NCBI GenBank assembly: GCA_017439185.1
Contig: JAFRTM010000012.1
Span: forward strand, 186,001-250,000
Direction: 5' to 3'
Origin: Bacteroidales bacterium
GTDB lineage: Bacteria; Bacteroidota; Bacteroidia; Bacteroidales; P3
DNA: 64,000 nucleotides
In this document: in pieces, positions 28,059-35,808 of the stretch
Numbering within the stretch: position 1 is the stretch's first letter
Layout of the letters: each line of letters opens with the position of its first letter
Position numbers and translations under genes: made by a program
The notes under the pieces: generated by a model
Told to the model about the DNA's origin: nothing
The model's input: the letters and a program-made list of their open reading frames with translations, nothing else
Databases searched by the model: none

Positions 28059-28975
28059 AACTACAGACTACGGTAGATGTTGGCAAGAGCCCGCTGCGGT
28101 TGGACCACAGCAGCAGGATTCTGCTCATGGGCAGTTGCTTCAGCGACTCTATGGCGGATTTCATGCGGCAGGCGGGACTGGAAGTCCTCGCCAATCCGTT
28201 CGGCACTCTCTACAATCCTCTCTCTATTGCAACAGACATGGAACGAAGCCTCGCCGGCGGCGGGGTAGGGGAGGAGGACCTGGTGCAGCACGACGGACTC
28301 TGGCATTCTTTCGCCCATCACGGGAAGTTCTCTTCTGCCTCTAAAGAGGAATGCGTGAACGCCTGCAACGAGGCATTTGCTCAAACTCGGGACTTCCTTC
28401 GTCAGCCGGCTACGGTCATCGTGACGTTCGGCACTTCCTGGGTGTTTGAGCGCGAGGGTAGGGTAGTAGCCAACTGCCACAAACTCCCCTCTTCGCTCTT
28501 CTCTCGCAGGATGCTGGACGACGGTGAGATAGGGAACCGTTGGCAACCTCTCGTGGAACGGCTGGTGGCGATGGGTCATAAGGTGATAATGACCGTGAGC
28601 CCTATAAGGCACCTTGCCGACTCTGCTCACGGCAACCAGCTGAGCAAGGCTACCCTCTTGCTGGCAATTGACAGGCTCTCCGGTGTCGATTACTTTCCCG
28701 CCTACGAGATTATGCTCGACGAGCTCCGTGACTACCGCTTTTATGCCGACGACATGCTGCATCCTTCTCCCTTGGCTCAGACGATAATATGGCAGCGTTT
28801 CCAGGAACGCTATATGGACGACAGGACCGTCGAGCTTTGCCTGCGCTTCTGTCAGTTGTCAAAGATGCGCAGCCACCGTCCGCTGAACACCGAAAGTAAG
28901 GCCTATGACGACTATCTCGCGAAAATGAGGGAGCTGGAATCTCAACTCTCCAAAGAAATTGGCCGCACGATATAA
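28049..28975 (+). CDS. GSCFA domain protein
   Basis: 308 residues. The family's naming motif GSCFS is at about 28-32, followed by NPFGTLYNPLSI, then TFGTSWVFE, TVSPIRHLAD and a C-terminal YFPAYEIMLDELRDYRFY plus DDMLHPS. GSCFA proteins resemble SGNH/GDSL hydrolases: the S in GSCFS and a late D-x(2)-H would be the catalytic pair, and D-M-L-H is present here. The substrate is unknown. The start codon overlaps the dnaE end by 10 bases, suggesting translational coupling. Confidence 0.9.
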   Translation: MALKLQTTVDVGKSPLRLDHSSRILLMGSCFSDSMADFMRQAGLEVLANPFGTLYNPLSIATDMERSLAGGGVGEEDLVQHDGLWHSFAHHGKFSSASKEECVNACNEAFAQTRDFLRQPATVIVTFGTSWVFEREGRVVANCHKLPSSLFSRRMLDDGEIGNRWQPLVERLVAMGHKVIMTVSPIRHLADSAHGNQLSKATLLLAIDRLSGVDYFPAYEIMLDELRDYRFYADDMLHPSPLAQTIIWQRFQERYMDDRTVELCLRFCQLSKMRSHRPLNTESKAYDDYLAKMRELESQLSKEIGRTI

Positions 28976-29018
28976 TATTATAGCAACATTAACGTTATTA
29001 GATAAAACGAATATAAAG

Positions 29019-30011
29019 ATGAAAAACATAGCAATTGTGATGGGTGGTTACTCGGGCGAACACGACATCTCTATCAATAGTGGCACCCAGGTCTATAACA
29101 CTCTCGACCACTCTAAATACAACCTCTTCCGTATCGTCGTGGACCGTCAGGGCTGGAAATGTCTCCTGGACGACGACAGTGTGTTGCCGGTGGACCTCAA
29201 CGACTTCTCGGTGACCACGTCTCAAGGCAAGGTCCGTTTTGACCTGGCATTCATCCTCATCCACGGCAACCCGGGCGAGAACGGGGTCTTGCAAGGCTAT
29301 TTCGATATGCTGGGCGTGAAGTACACCACATCGGGATTCTACACTTCGTCGCTTACCTTTAACAAAGGCTACTGCAATCCTGTGGTGCGCGATTTCGGCA
29401 TCGTTAAGGTGGCCAAGTCTCAGCTGCTCTACAAGTCGCAGGGCTATGACGTCGAACTCTTGCAGGAGAATTTGCGTCTGCCGGTATTTGTTAAACCTGC
29501 GTCGGGCGGCAGCAGCGTGGCTACCACCAAGGTGAAACGCTGGGAAGACATACGCGATGCCATCGAGGAGGCTTTCTCCGAGGCCGAAGAGGTGATGGTG
29601 GAGGAGTGCATCGTGGGTCGTGAGTTCGACTGTGGCGTCTTCCGCACCAAGTCGGACCTCTTGGTGTTCCCCATCACTGAGATTGTCCCCATCGGCGAGC
29701 ACGAGTTCTTCGACTACGAGGCCAAATACAACGGCTTCAGCAACGAGATAACTCCTGCCGAAGTCGAGGAGGCGGTCAGCAAGCTCATCCAGCAGACCTC
29801 GGCGAAACTCTACGACCTCCTCAACTGCAAGGGCATAGTCCGTTTCGACTACATCTACGACACCGACCGTCAGGAGCTCTACTTCCTCGAGGTCAACACC
29901 ATACCCGGACAGAGTGCCGAGAGCATTGTTCCCAAACAGGCTCGTGCCATGGGCATCTCCACTGCCGAACTCTACGATATGGCCATCGAGGCAGCCCTCG
30001 CCGAAAGCTAA
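29019..30011 (+). CDS. ddl: D-alanine--D-alanine ligase
   Basis: 330 residues. Cytoplasmic ATP-grasp enzyme (EC 6.3.2.4) that joins two D-alanines for peptidoglycan precursors. The start was taken at ATG 29019, because the N-terminus MKNIAIVMGGYSGEHDIS then aligns with the family; a frame-open upstream ATG at 28959 overlaps the preceding gene. Other signatures: HGNPGENGVLQGYFDMLG, PVFVKPASGGSS in the ATP-grasp region, and EVNTIPGQS near the end, which carries metal and substrate contacts. It follows the GSCFA gene by 43 bases in the dnaE operon. Confidence 0.96.
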   Translation: MKNIAIVMGGYSGEHDISINSGTQVYNTLDHSKYNLFRIVVDRQGWKCLLDDDSVLPVDLNDFSVTTSQGKVRFDLAFILIHGNPGENGVLQGYFDMLGVKYTTSGFYTSSLTFNKGYCNPVVRDFGIVKVAKSQLLYKSQGYDVELLQENLRLPVFVKPASGGSSVATTKVKRWEDIRDAIEEAFSEAEEVMVEECIVGREFDCGVFRTKSDLLVFPITEIVPIGEHEFFDYEAKYNGFSNEITPAEVEEAVSKLIQQTSAKLYDLLNCKGIVRFDYIYDTDRQELYFLEVNTIPGQSAESIVPKQARAMGISTAELYDMAIEAALAES

Positions 30012-30077
30012 TGGCATAGACGTCTTTTGCAAAACAAAAAACTCAAGACATAGAACACATAACCCAAAACTCATATA

Positions 30078-30851
30078 ATGCTTTTCGAGAACACCATAGT
30101 AGGACCTATACATAGCCGCCGGCTGGGTTCCTCCCTCGGAGTCAACCTCCTGCCGCTCAAACACAAATATTGCTCTTACGACTGCATCTATTGCGAATGT
30201 GGCTGGAACCGCGAGTCCGAGCAGCAGGAGATGGTCTATGCCACTCCTGACGAGATTCGTACGCTCCTCGACCAGCGTCTCCGTCAGCTGACTGCCGAAG
30301 GGGCCTCCGTCGATTCCTTTACCTTTGCCGGCAATGGCGAGCCGACCCTCTATCCCCATTTCCCCGAGATGGTGGACCTGGTGTCTGAGATGCGTGACCG
30401 CTACTATCCTCAGGCGGTTACCACCCTCCTAACCAATGCCACACAGCTCAAGCACAAGGCCATTTTCGACGCAGTCCTCAAACTCGACAACCCTGTCCTA
30501 AAACTCGACGCAGGCACCGAGCGTATGCGCCAGCTTATCAACCGCAACAACGACATGGGCTGCTCTTGGGATGAGCTCCTCAGCAACCTCATAGCCTTCG
30601 GCAACAAAGCCATCATACAGACTCTCCTCTTCGACGGCACCTCCGACGGCATCCCCGTCTCCAACATCATCGACGAGGAATTCATTCCCTACCTCCAACA
30701 CCTCAAAAAAATAACTCCAAAATACGTAATGTTGTATGCGTTAGACCGTGCAACACCCGAAAAAAATCTCCGAAAACTCTCTGTCGAGGAATTGAATGTT
30801 TATGCGGAACGTATTAGAAATGAGGGAATTGAAGTAAAAGTTTACGGTTAA
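30078..30851 (+). CDS. Radical SAM protein
   Basis: 257 residues. The iron-sulfur motif is C32-x3-C36-x2-C39 (YCSYDCIYC), followed closely by a further cysteine (C41). The N-terminus (VGPIHSRRLGSSLGVNLLPL) and FAGNGEPTLYPHF are typical of the COG0731-like radical SAM group, which is related to wyosine-type and other Fe-S oxidoreductases. The reaction is not predictable from sequence. It is the last gene of the dnaE-ddl run, 66 bases after ddl. Confidence 0.85.
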   Translation: MLFENTIVGPIHSRRLGSSLGVNLLPLKHKYCSYDCIYCECGWNRESEQQEMVYATPDEIRTLLDQRLRQLTAEGASVDSFTFAGNGEPTLYPHFPEMVDLVSEMRDRYYPQAVTTLLTNATQLKHKAIFDAVLKLDNPVLKLDAGTERMRQLINRNNDMGCSWDELLSNLIAFGNKAIIQTLLFDGTSDGIPVSNIIDEEFIPYLQHLKKITPKYVMLYALDRATPEKNLRKLSVEELNVYAERIRNEGIEVKVYG

Positions 30852-30864
30852 GACAAAAAAATAT

Positions 30865-30895
30865 TTTGTCAGAATAAAAAAAGTGTGTATCTTTG
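30865..30895 (+). promoter_or_regulatory. Promoter for tRNA-Cys
   Basis: TTTG at 30865-30868, 19 bases, TATCTTTG at 30888-30895. Exact match to the Bacteroidota consensus, 22 bases before the tRNA. Confidence 0.8.
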
Positions 30896-30917
30896 CAAAA
30901 TCTTTTACGAGATAAAA

Positions 30918-30991
30918 GGTCGTTTGGCCGAGGGGCTAGGCACAGGTCTGCAAAACCTGCTACTCCGGTTCAAATCCGGAAGCGACCTCCA
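30918..30991 (+). tRNA. tRNA-Cys (GCA), CCA encoded
   Basis: Acceptor stem GGTCGTT / AGCGACC. Anticodon arm CAGGT-CTGCAAA-ACCTG with anticodon GCA, and T-loop GGTTCAAATCC. The discriminator is U at 30988, and CCA is encoded at 30989-30991. Confidence 0.96.
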
Positions 30992-30993
30992 CA

Positions 30994-31024
30994 AAAGGGT
31001 TCCATCACACAGGAGCCCTTTATT
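30994..31024 (+). terminator. Terminator after tRNA-Cys
   Basis: AAAGGGTTCC, loop of about 8, GGAGCCCTTT, then ATTTAT. Nearly perfect stem directly after the encoded CCA. Confidence 0.7.
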
Positions 31025-31050
31025 TATATAAGACACTCAGAATCATTTGT

Positions 31051-31755
31051 ATGTCCCACTACGCGCTCATAGGTCATAACATATCCCATTCGCTCTCGCC
31101 GCAGCTGTTCCTCGAACGCTTCGGCGCAGCTGGCCATAGCTATCGGCTCTTTGACATGGCGGAGTTGTGTGACCTGCGGCAACTTGTGGCGGACAATAAC
31201 CTTGCGGGATTCAACGTGACATCTCCTTTCAAGACCGCCGTCATCTCCCAGCTGGACTTCCTTGACGACACAGCGAAGGAGATAGGTGCTGTGAACTGCG
31301 TGCGTGTGGAGTCCGACGGCACCCTCTCGGGGTTCAACACCGATGCCGAATCTTTCCGTCTGACCATAGAGTCCTTCCATCTCAGTGGCAGACAAGCCCT
31401 AATCTTAGGCACCGGCGGAGCCGCACGGGCAGTGGCCTACGCCCTACGGCAGCAAGGACTCCAGCCGCTCCTCGTAAGCCGTAACCCTCAAGAAGGGCAG
31501 CTCAGCTACCCCCAAGCGGCAACCCTCGCACCCAAGGCCTCTCTCATAGTAAATGCCACTCCTTCGGGTTGCACCCTCCCGTTCTCGATTCCCAATAGAC
31601 AGTCTATAATCTTCTACGACCTCAACTACTCTCCCGCACAGACTTCGTTCCTCCAATCCGTCGCCCACTACGGTGCCAAAACCATAGACGGCATGCAGAT
31701 GCTCCGCAACCAAGCCCACCTCTCCTGGCACCTCTGGCACCTCACCACCCTCTAA
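31051..31755 (+). CDS. aroE: Shikimate dehydrogenase
   Basis: 234 residues, somewhat shorter than the E. coli enzyme (272). Reduces 3-dehydroshikimate with NADPH in the chorismate pathway (EC 1.1.1.25). The substrate-binding N-terminus has HSLSPQLF at 13-20. The catalytic pair is K61 (in NVTSPFK) and D98 (in GFNTD). The dinucleotide loop is GTGGAARA at about 120-127. The C-terminal DGMQML motif with its conserved Q is present. It begins 26 bases after the tRNA-Cys terminator and appears to stand alone. Confidence 0.95.
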   Translation: MSHYALIGHNISHSLSPQLFLERFGAAGHSYRLFDMAELCDLRQLVADNNLAGFNVTSPFKTAVISQLDFLDDTAKEIGAVNCVRVESDGTLSGFNTDAESFRLTIESFHLSGRQALILGTGGAARAVAYALRQQGLQPLLVSRNPQEGQLSYPQAATLAPKASLIVNATPSGCTLPFSIPNRQSIIFYDLNYSPAQTSFLQSVAHYGAKTIDGMQMLRNQAHLSWHLWHLTTL

Positions 31756-31931
31756 CCCACAGCTCAAGAGCCTTCCCTATATTATAGACAAAGGCTCCGT
31801 TTGAAATGCCTTTTTGCCTTGAATATGGTATTTCTATGGTAGCACGTTGGTCCATATCAAAGCCATATCATATATATGGTCTATATATGGTCCATTTATG
31901 TTTCATTTATGTTTTTACACTTGCGTGTAAG

Positions 31932-32008
31932 ATGTTTTGCGCTTCGGCAAGACGTTTCCTTGACTCGGCATACAAACAAGTTTATCTGCTCTCGTTTTTC
32001 GGAAACGT
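31932..32008 (+). repeat. Degenerate partial copy of the 143-bp repeat
   Basis: Starts with ATGTTTTGCGCTTCGGCAAG, the same hairpin seen at 32321 and 32464. It continues with recognisable but shortened similarity to the second unit (ACTCGGCATA, TCTCGTTTTT). It is preceded at 31914-31929 by a small perfect hairpin TTACAC-TTGC-GTGTAA. The stretch 31756-31930 otherwise holds only AT-rich sequence with recurring ATATGG/CCATAT words. Confidence 0.5.
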
Positions 32009-32048
32009 GGAAATCGATGGCAAGAGATTGATAATATGACGTTTATGG

Positions 32049-32160
32049 TTGGTGTGATTTTTTTGATAAAAAGTTGGGTGAAGGGCAATTTTTGAACAAA
32101 GTTAAATGGCTGATACATAGGACACAAATGGGTATCAACTCTATGTGAAGTCTAAGGTGG
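32049..32160 (+). repeat. Dispersed repeat copy C
   Basis: Homologous to 4206-4091 (reverse strand) and 53922-54038, including GGTATCAACTCTATG at 32131-32145. It lacks the heptamer tract that follows copies A and B. It lies in the gene-free region after aroE. Confidence 0.7.
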
Positions 32161-32320
32161 ATTTAATTGAAAATTTTGAACTAGCAGAACTGGATTTTCT
32201 AGTAGAACTAGGGGTTATGATGGATGATGTTTTTTATAGGACTAATAGGGCTAATAAGACTTATGGGTCTGTTATAGAATTTATAGAAATCATAGAAACT
32301 ATAGATTTATGAAGAGGGAA

Positions 32321-32608
32321 ATGTTTTGCCTTTCGGCAAGACATTATCTTGGCTTTGCTTCGCAAGACTCCTTCTGGGCGCAACATAAGAGTAAACTCTT
32401 CTGTATTTGCTTTTGAAGGAGTTCGGCAGTGGAAGTTTACTTCCAATGCTCTCGCTCTACGATAATGTTTTGCCTTTCGGCAAGACATTATCTCGGCTTC
32501 GCTTCGCAAGACCCATTCTTGACTCGACATAAGAATAAATTCTTCTGTACTCGTTTTTGAATGGGGCCGGCAATGTAAGCAAGCTTTCAATGCTCTCGCT
32601 CTACGATA
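32321..32608 (+). repeat. Two tandem 143/145-bp hairpin-bearing repeats
   Basis: Unit 1 is 32321-32463 and unit 2 is 32464-32608. Each opens with ATGTTTTGCCTTTCGGCAAG and closes with TGCTCTCGCTCTACGATA. At the 32464 junction GATAATGT-TTTGCC-TTTC-GGCAAG-ACATTATC forms a stem of about 14 pairs with one G-T. The reverse strand is open across both units (109 codons), but the peptide simply repeats with the DNA and resembles no family, so I do not call it a gene. Confidence 0.75.
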
Positions 32609-32627
32609 ATGTTAAAATAGGGTGGGA

Positions 32628-32660
32628 TTGTTGTGGAATAGAAAAATCTTCGTATCTTTG
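32628..32660 (+). promoter_or_regulatory. Promoter of a candidate small RNA
   Basis: TTGTTG at 32628-32633, 19 bases, TATCTTTG at 32653-32660. Good consensus match, but no convincing gene follows for about 290 bases. Confidence 0.7.
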
Positions 32661-32666
32661 CAGCCG

Positions 32667-32890
32667 CTTACGAGAGAGAGTAAGCATGCAAGAAAAGCAT
32701 TACAGATTGTCCTTACTTGTAAAATCGCCAAAGTTCAAGCTGGAGGATGAGCATTTATGCTTTCGCTTGGGATTGTATGCTATTTCATTAGCATATCGTC
32801 AGGCGTGAGATGTGTTCCCAGAAAAAATCGTTCCAGCAAAGGTGTTTGGCGATACCTTCAAGTAAACGACATGAGTACATAAGTCTCATG
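32667..32890 (+). ncRNA. Candidate structured small RNA
   Basis: The unit starts just after the promoter and runs to a terminator-like hairpin at 32870-32890. It is rich in local hairpins: GCTTAC/GTAAGC (32666-32685), ATGC/GCAT next to it, a perfect 7-bp stem TATGCTA/TAGCATA (32776-32795), and AAGGT/ACCTT near 32840-32857. It does not look like tmRNA, RNase P RNA or SRP RNA. The alternative is a 40-codon ORF (ATG 32686 to TGA 32808, MQEKHYRLSLL...), which I do not recognise. It could also be a structured leader of the DUF2971-like gene that follows. Confidence 0.45.
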
Positions 32891-32904
32891 CCTTTCTTTT
32901 TTGT
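32870..32904 (+). terminator. Terminator-like hairpin ending the candidate small RNA
   Basis: CATGAG, 9-base loop, CTCATG, then CCTTTCTTTTTTG. The stem is short (6 bp) but the T-run is strong. Confidence 0.5.
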
Positions 32905-32951
32905 ATTTTATATTCCTGTTAGAGGCTTGGGGAATTGGAAATAATAGATAG

Positions 32952-33698
32952 ATGCAACCAAAAGAATTTAAGAAAAAGGAACGTATAATTCGGTTGATGC
33001 AAGATGTTGGTTTAACGAATGAGACTCCGATATCCCAATATATGGATTTAGATTATTTTATAAAAATGATGGAGGCTGGTAGATATTACGTCAAGAAAAA
33101 GAAGATGTTTAAAGATAAATTAGAAAAAGATTACCCCAATAATCTAAAATTCTGTCTTCACCCAGTTGGCGGTGATTTACCATTGCCAGAACAGCCGAAT
33201 ATACAGGCAATATTGACAGAAAATATAAACACGCACAAAAGATTAAGTAATCTCCTGACATCTTGTTGGACAATGGGCGAAAACAGTAATATCTTGATGT
33301 GGCAGTCATTTACAAGTAGGCTGGGAGTGCAAATATGTTCCACGATTGGAGACTTCGCAGGTTCTTTTATAAATGAAGATTATTATATCTGGTGCGGTAA
33401 GGTTCAGTATGAGAGCCCGCAACAGATGGATTCTCCGATATACAAAATATGGGAAAAGCAATGCCATTTCTCTGATGAACGTGAAGTAAGATTTATTTTC
33501 TCAAAATCTCTGGAAATAATAGAAATTGGGAAAATGAATAGCAACGGTGTATATTTGCCAGTTTACCCTGAAAGAATGATCCATAAGGTAATTCTATCTC
33601 CGTTTATAGACAAAGGAGCGGCCCCAATGATGGCATCTATGTTGCATAAGAAATATAGTATTTCAGTGGATATATTAAATGTTGAAATGGAAAACTAA
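32952..33698 (+). CDS. DUF2971-like protein
   Basis: 248 residues, no signal peptide, so probably cytoplasmic. The pattern resembles DUF2971 proteins: an early aromatic/basic strand-helix (DLDYFIKMMEAGRYYVKKKKMF), then a central CWTMGENSNILMWQSFTSRLGVQI block (Cys/Ser-Trp, Leu-Met-Trp, Gly-Val), then a HFSDEREVRF block, and a final strand pattern VILSPFIDKG. No enzymatic function is established for that family that I can apply here. AT-rich relative to core genes. It is followed by the LRR gene after 12 bases, suggesting co-transcription. Confidence 0.55.
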   Translation: MQPKEFKKKERIIRLMQDVGLTNETPISQYMDLDYFIKMMEAGRYYVKKKKMFKDKLEKDYPNNLKFCLHPVGGDLPLPEQPNIQAILTENINTHKRLSNLLTSCWTMGENSNILMWQSFTSRLGVQICSTIGDFAGSFINEDYYIWCGKVQYESPQQMDSPIYKIWEKQCHFSDEREVRFIFSKSLEIIEIGKMNSNGVYLPVYPERMIHKVILSPFIDKGAAPMMASMLHKKYSISVDILNVEMEN

Positions 33699-33710
33699 AA
33701 AAATAATAAT

Positions 33711-35543
33711 ATGAGAAAAGCTTTATTTTGCATTATCATCTTCGTGGGATTTGTCTCTTTATATACAAATGTGTTCGCCTACGATTTCTCAGCCATGGCT
33801 TCGAGTGGGCAAACTTTATATTATACAATTAGAGGAAGTAATGTGACAGTTGTCCCAGAAAATAGCACTAACCCTTATTATAGCGAAGCCATTACAGGGG
33901 ATTTGGTTATTCCCAATTCGGTTGAATACAATGGTAACACTTATATAGTAGATAGTATAAATTTTAGTACGTTCTCCGGTTGTAACGATCTTCTCTCGGT
34001 GATTATACCAAATACGGTTAGATCCATAGCATATAGAACTTTTGCTGGATGTAAAAGCCTTCATTCCGTCTCTATATCCAATTCCGTCACGGATATCGGT
34101 GCAAGCGCCTTCTATGGATGTACTGCCCTAACAGATATTAACATACCAGGCTCAGTTGTTTCGATAGGTGCAAGTGCTTTCGAAAATTGTTATGGTTTGT
34201 GCTACCTTAATATTCCTCCTTCGGTGACTTCTATTGGGGAAGCAGCCTTCACTGAGATTAAAAATGTGATATATAATGGTGAAGCCGTGGGCTCCCCATG
34301 GGGAGCACACACGGTTAATGGTTATGTAGAGGAAAGCCTTGTGTTCTATGATGCATCTAAGGAATACATTACAGGGTGCTGTACATCCGTTGAAGGATCA
34401 ATCATTATCCCATCTTCAGTAAGAAGGATTGGGAAAGGCTCTTTCTCTTATTGTAATGGTTTAACTGTAGTAACTATTCCAGATTCGGTCACGTTAATTG
34501 ATACGTTGGCTTTTTTTAAGTGTATCGGTTTGAGAACAGTGAATTTTGATGCAATTAGCTGTACGATGCGGCAAGATGGAGATTTCTATTCTGCATTTAA
34601 AGGATGTGATTCTCTTACATCCGTAGTTATTGGCAATAGTGTAAGAATGATTCCGGATTATGCATTTAGGGACTGTAGGAATTTGTCAAATGTGACAATA
34701 GGGAACTCGGTAGAGACAATAGGGAGAGATGCTTTTGCCGGGTGTGGATTCTGTTCATTGGTCATTCCGAATTCGGTTACGACTATAAAAACAGCGGCTT
34801 TCTTATCGTGCCGTAACCTTGAGTCAATAAATATTCCTAATTCGGTTACAGAAATTTATTCAGAAGCTTTTACTAACTGTTATTCTGCAACGAAATTGGT
34901 TTTAGGGAGAAATGTAACAACAATAGGCTACGAGGCTTTTGAAGGATGTGTGGGGCTTCTTGAGATTAGGAGTAATGCTACCATCCCCCCCAGTTTAGGA
35001 AATAATGCCTTTAAAAACGTTGCACCAGGCATTCCTATCTATGTACCTTGTGAACGGATTCCATTGTATTCTTACAATTGGTCGTATTTCTCAAATTTTA
35101 TAGAGGATCCAGGGTATAATCTTAATGTTTCATCGATAGATGTTCAGATGGGTGTTGCTATGGTTACGGCTCATCCGTCATGTACTAACCCAGTAGCCGT
35201 GCTAACGGCTTATCCCAACAGTGGTTATCAGTTTGACCATTGGAGTAATGGCAGTACATACAATCCATTGACAATAGCAATAGTTGATGATACTGATATT
35301 ACCGCCTACTTCCGTGCTAACAATGGTATAGACGACATCGCTGCCGATGACATAAAAGTTTACGTCAACGGCAGGAATATTGTCATCGAAGGTCCCCTCG
35401 ACGAGAGTGTGATGGTTTACGACGTTATGGGCCGCATCATCTACCACGACGTGGTCCGTGCCCCCATCACGGCACCCGCCGCAGGGGTATATATGGTGAA
35501 GATAGGCAACGCCAAAGCCCGCAAGGTGGTGATATTGCGATAA
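33711..35543 (+). CDS. BspA-like leucine-rich-repeat surface protein with T9SS type A sorting domain
   Basis: 610 residues. Signal peptide (MRKALFCIIIFVGFVSLYTNVFA). About ten LRR_5 (BspA/Treponema-type) repeats at about 80-430, of the form (I/V)PNSVT.I...AF..C..L. Then an InlB-B-like divergent repeat (about 470-535, GYQFDHWSNGSTYNPLT). Then a short T9SS type A C-terminal domain (about 540-610, VMVYDVMGRIIYHDV, AGVYMVKI, KVVILR). BspA-type proteins bind host matrix or other cells; the partner here is unknown. Composition changes sharply near 35320: the repeat part is AT-richer (43% GC in 34681-34740), while the sorting tail is GC-rich (62% in 35461-35520). This suggests an acquired passenger joined to a resident sorting tail. 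A strong terminator follows. Confidence 0.92.
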   Translation: MRKALFCIIIFVGFVSLYTNVFAYDFSAMASSGQTLYYTIRGSNVTVVPENSTNPYYSEAITGDLVIPNSVEYNGNTYIVDSINFSTFSGCNDLLSVIIPNTVRSIAYRTFAGCKSLHSVSISNSVTDIGASAFYGCTALTDINIPGSVVSIGASAFENCYGLCYLNIPPSVTSIGEAAFTEIKNVIYNGEAVGSPWGAHTVNGYVEESLVFYDASKEYITGCCTSVEGSIIIPSSVRRIGKGSFSYCNGLTVVTIPDSVTLIDTLAFFKCIGLRTVNFDAISCTMRQDGDFYSAFKGCDSLTSVVIGNSVRMIPDYAFRDCRNLSNVTIGNSVETIGRDAFAGCGFCSLVIPNSVTTIKTAAFLSCRNLESINIPNSVTEIYSEAFTNCYSATKLVLGRNVTTIGYEAFEGCVGLLEIRSNATIPPSLGNNAFKNVAPGIPIYVPCERIPLYSYNWSYFSNFIEDPGYNLNVSSIDVQMGVAMVTAHPSCTNPVAVLTAYPNSGYQFDHWSNGSTYNPLTIAIVDDTDITAYFRANNGIDDIAADDIKVYVNGRNIVIEGPLDESVMVYDVMGRIIYHDVVRAPITAPAAGVYMVKIGNAKARKVVILR

Positions 35544-35563
35544 CCTTATAGAGGTCACACAAT

Positions 35564-35600
35564 AAAAAGGTCGCATGGTAAAGCGTGCGACCTTTTTGTT
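35564..35600 (+). terminator. Strong terminator after the LRR gene
   Basis: Perfect 12-bp stem AAAAAGGTCGCA / TGCGACCTTTTT with a 10-base loop. The symmetric A-run and T-run mean it could work in both directions. Confidence 0.85.
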
Positions 35601-35653
35601 CTATGCAAAAAATAGCTAATTCCGGCAGAAAATGGAATGTTAATCCTACACTC

Positions 35654-35670
35654 GATTTTCATTGAAAATC
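35654..35670. promoter_or_regulatory. 17-bp palindrome upstream of recX
   Basis: GATTTTCATTGAAAATC is a perfect inverted repeat around one central T. It lies 83 bases before the -33 element of the recX promoter. Possible operator site; no regulator can be named. Confidence 0.35.
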
Positions 35671-35752
35671 ACAAGTTGAACCCACTGCAATTGGGGCTCT
35701 TCTTATAAATATATTATTGTAATACATTAATAATAAGGTGTTTGAAATATTT

Positions 35753-35784
35753 TTTGGTGGTGTAAAAAAAAGTTCGTATCTTTG
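35753..35784 (+). promoter_or_regulatory. Promoter for the recX-to-exporter gene run
   Basis: TTTG 35753-35756, 20 bases, TATCTTTG 35777-35784. It places the RNA start about 18 bases before the recX ATG at 35809. Confidence 0.8.
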
Positions 35785-35808
35785 CAAATTCAAAATAGGA
35801 AGAAAAAG

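Noticed and set aside
32261-32590. 109-codon reverse-strand ORF over the tandem repeat
   Set aside because: The peptide duplicates exactly with the DNA repeat, has no family, and its conserved words come from the hairpin. Treated as a non-coding repeat.
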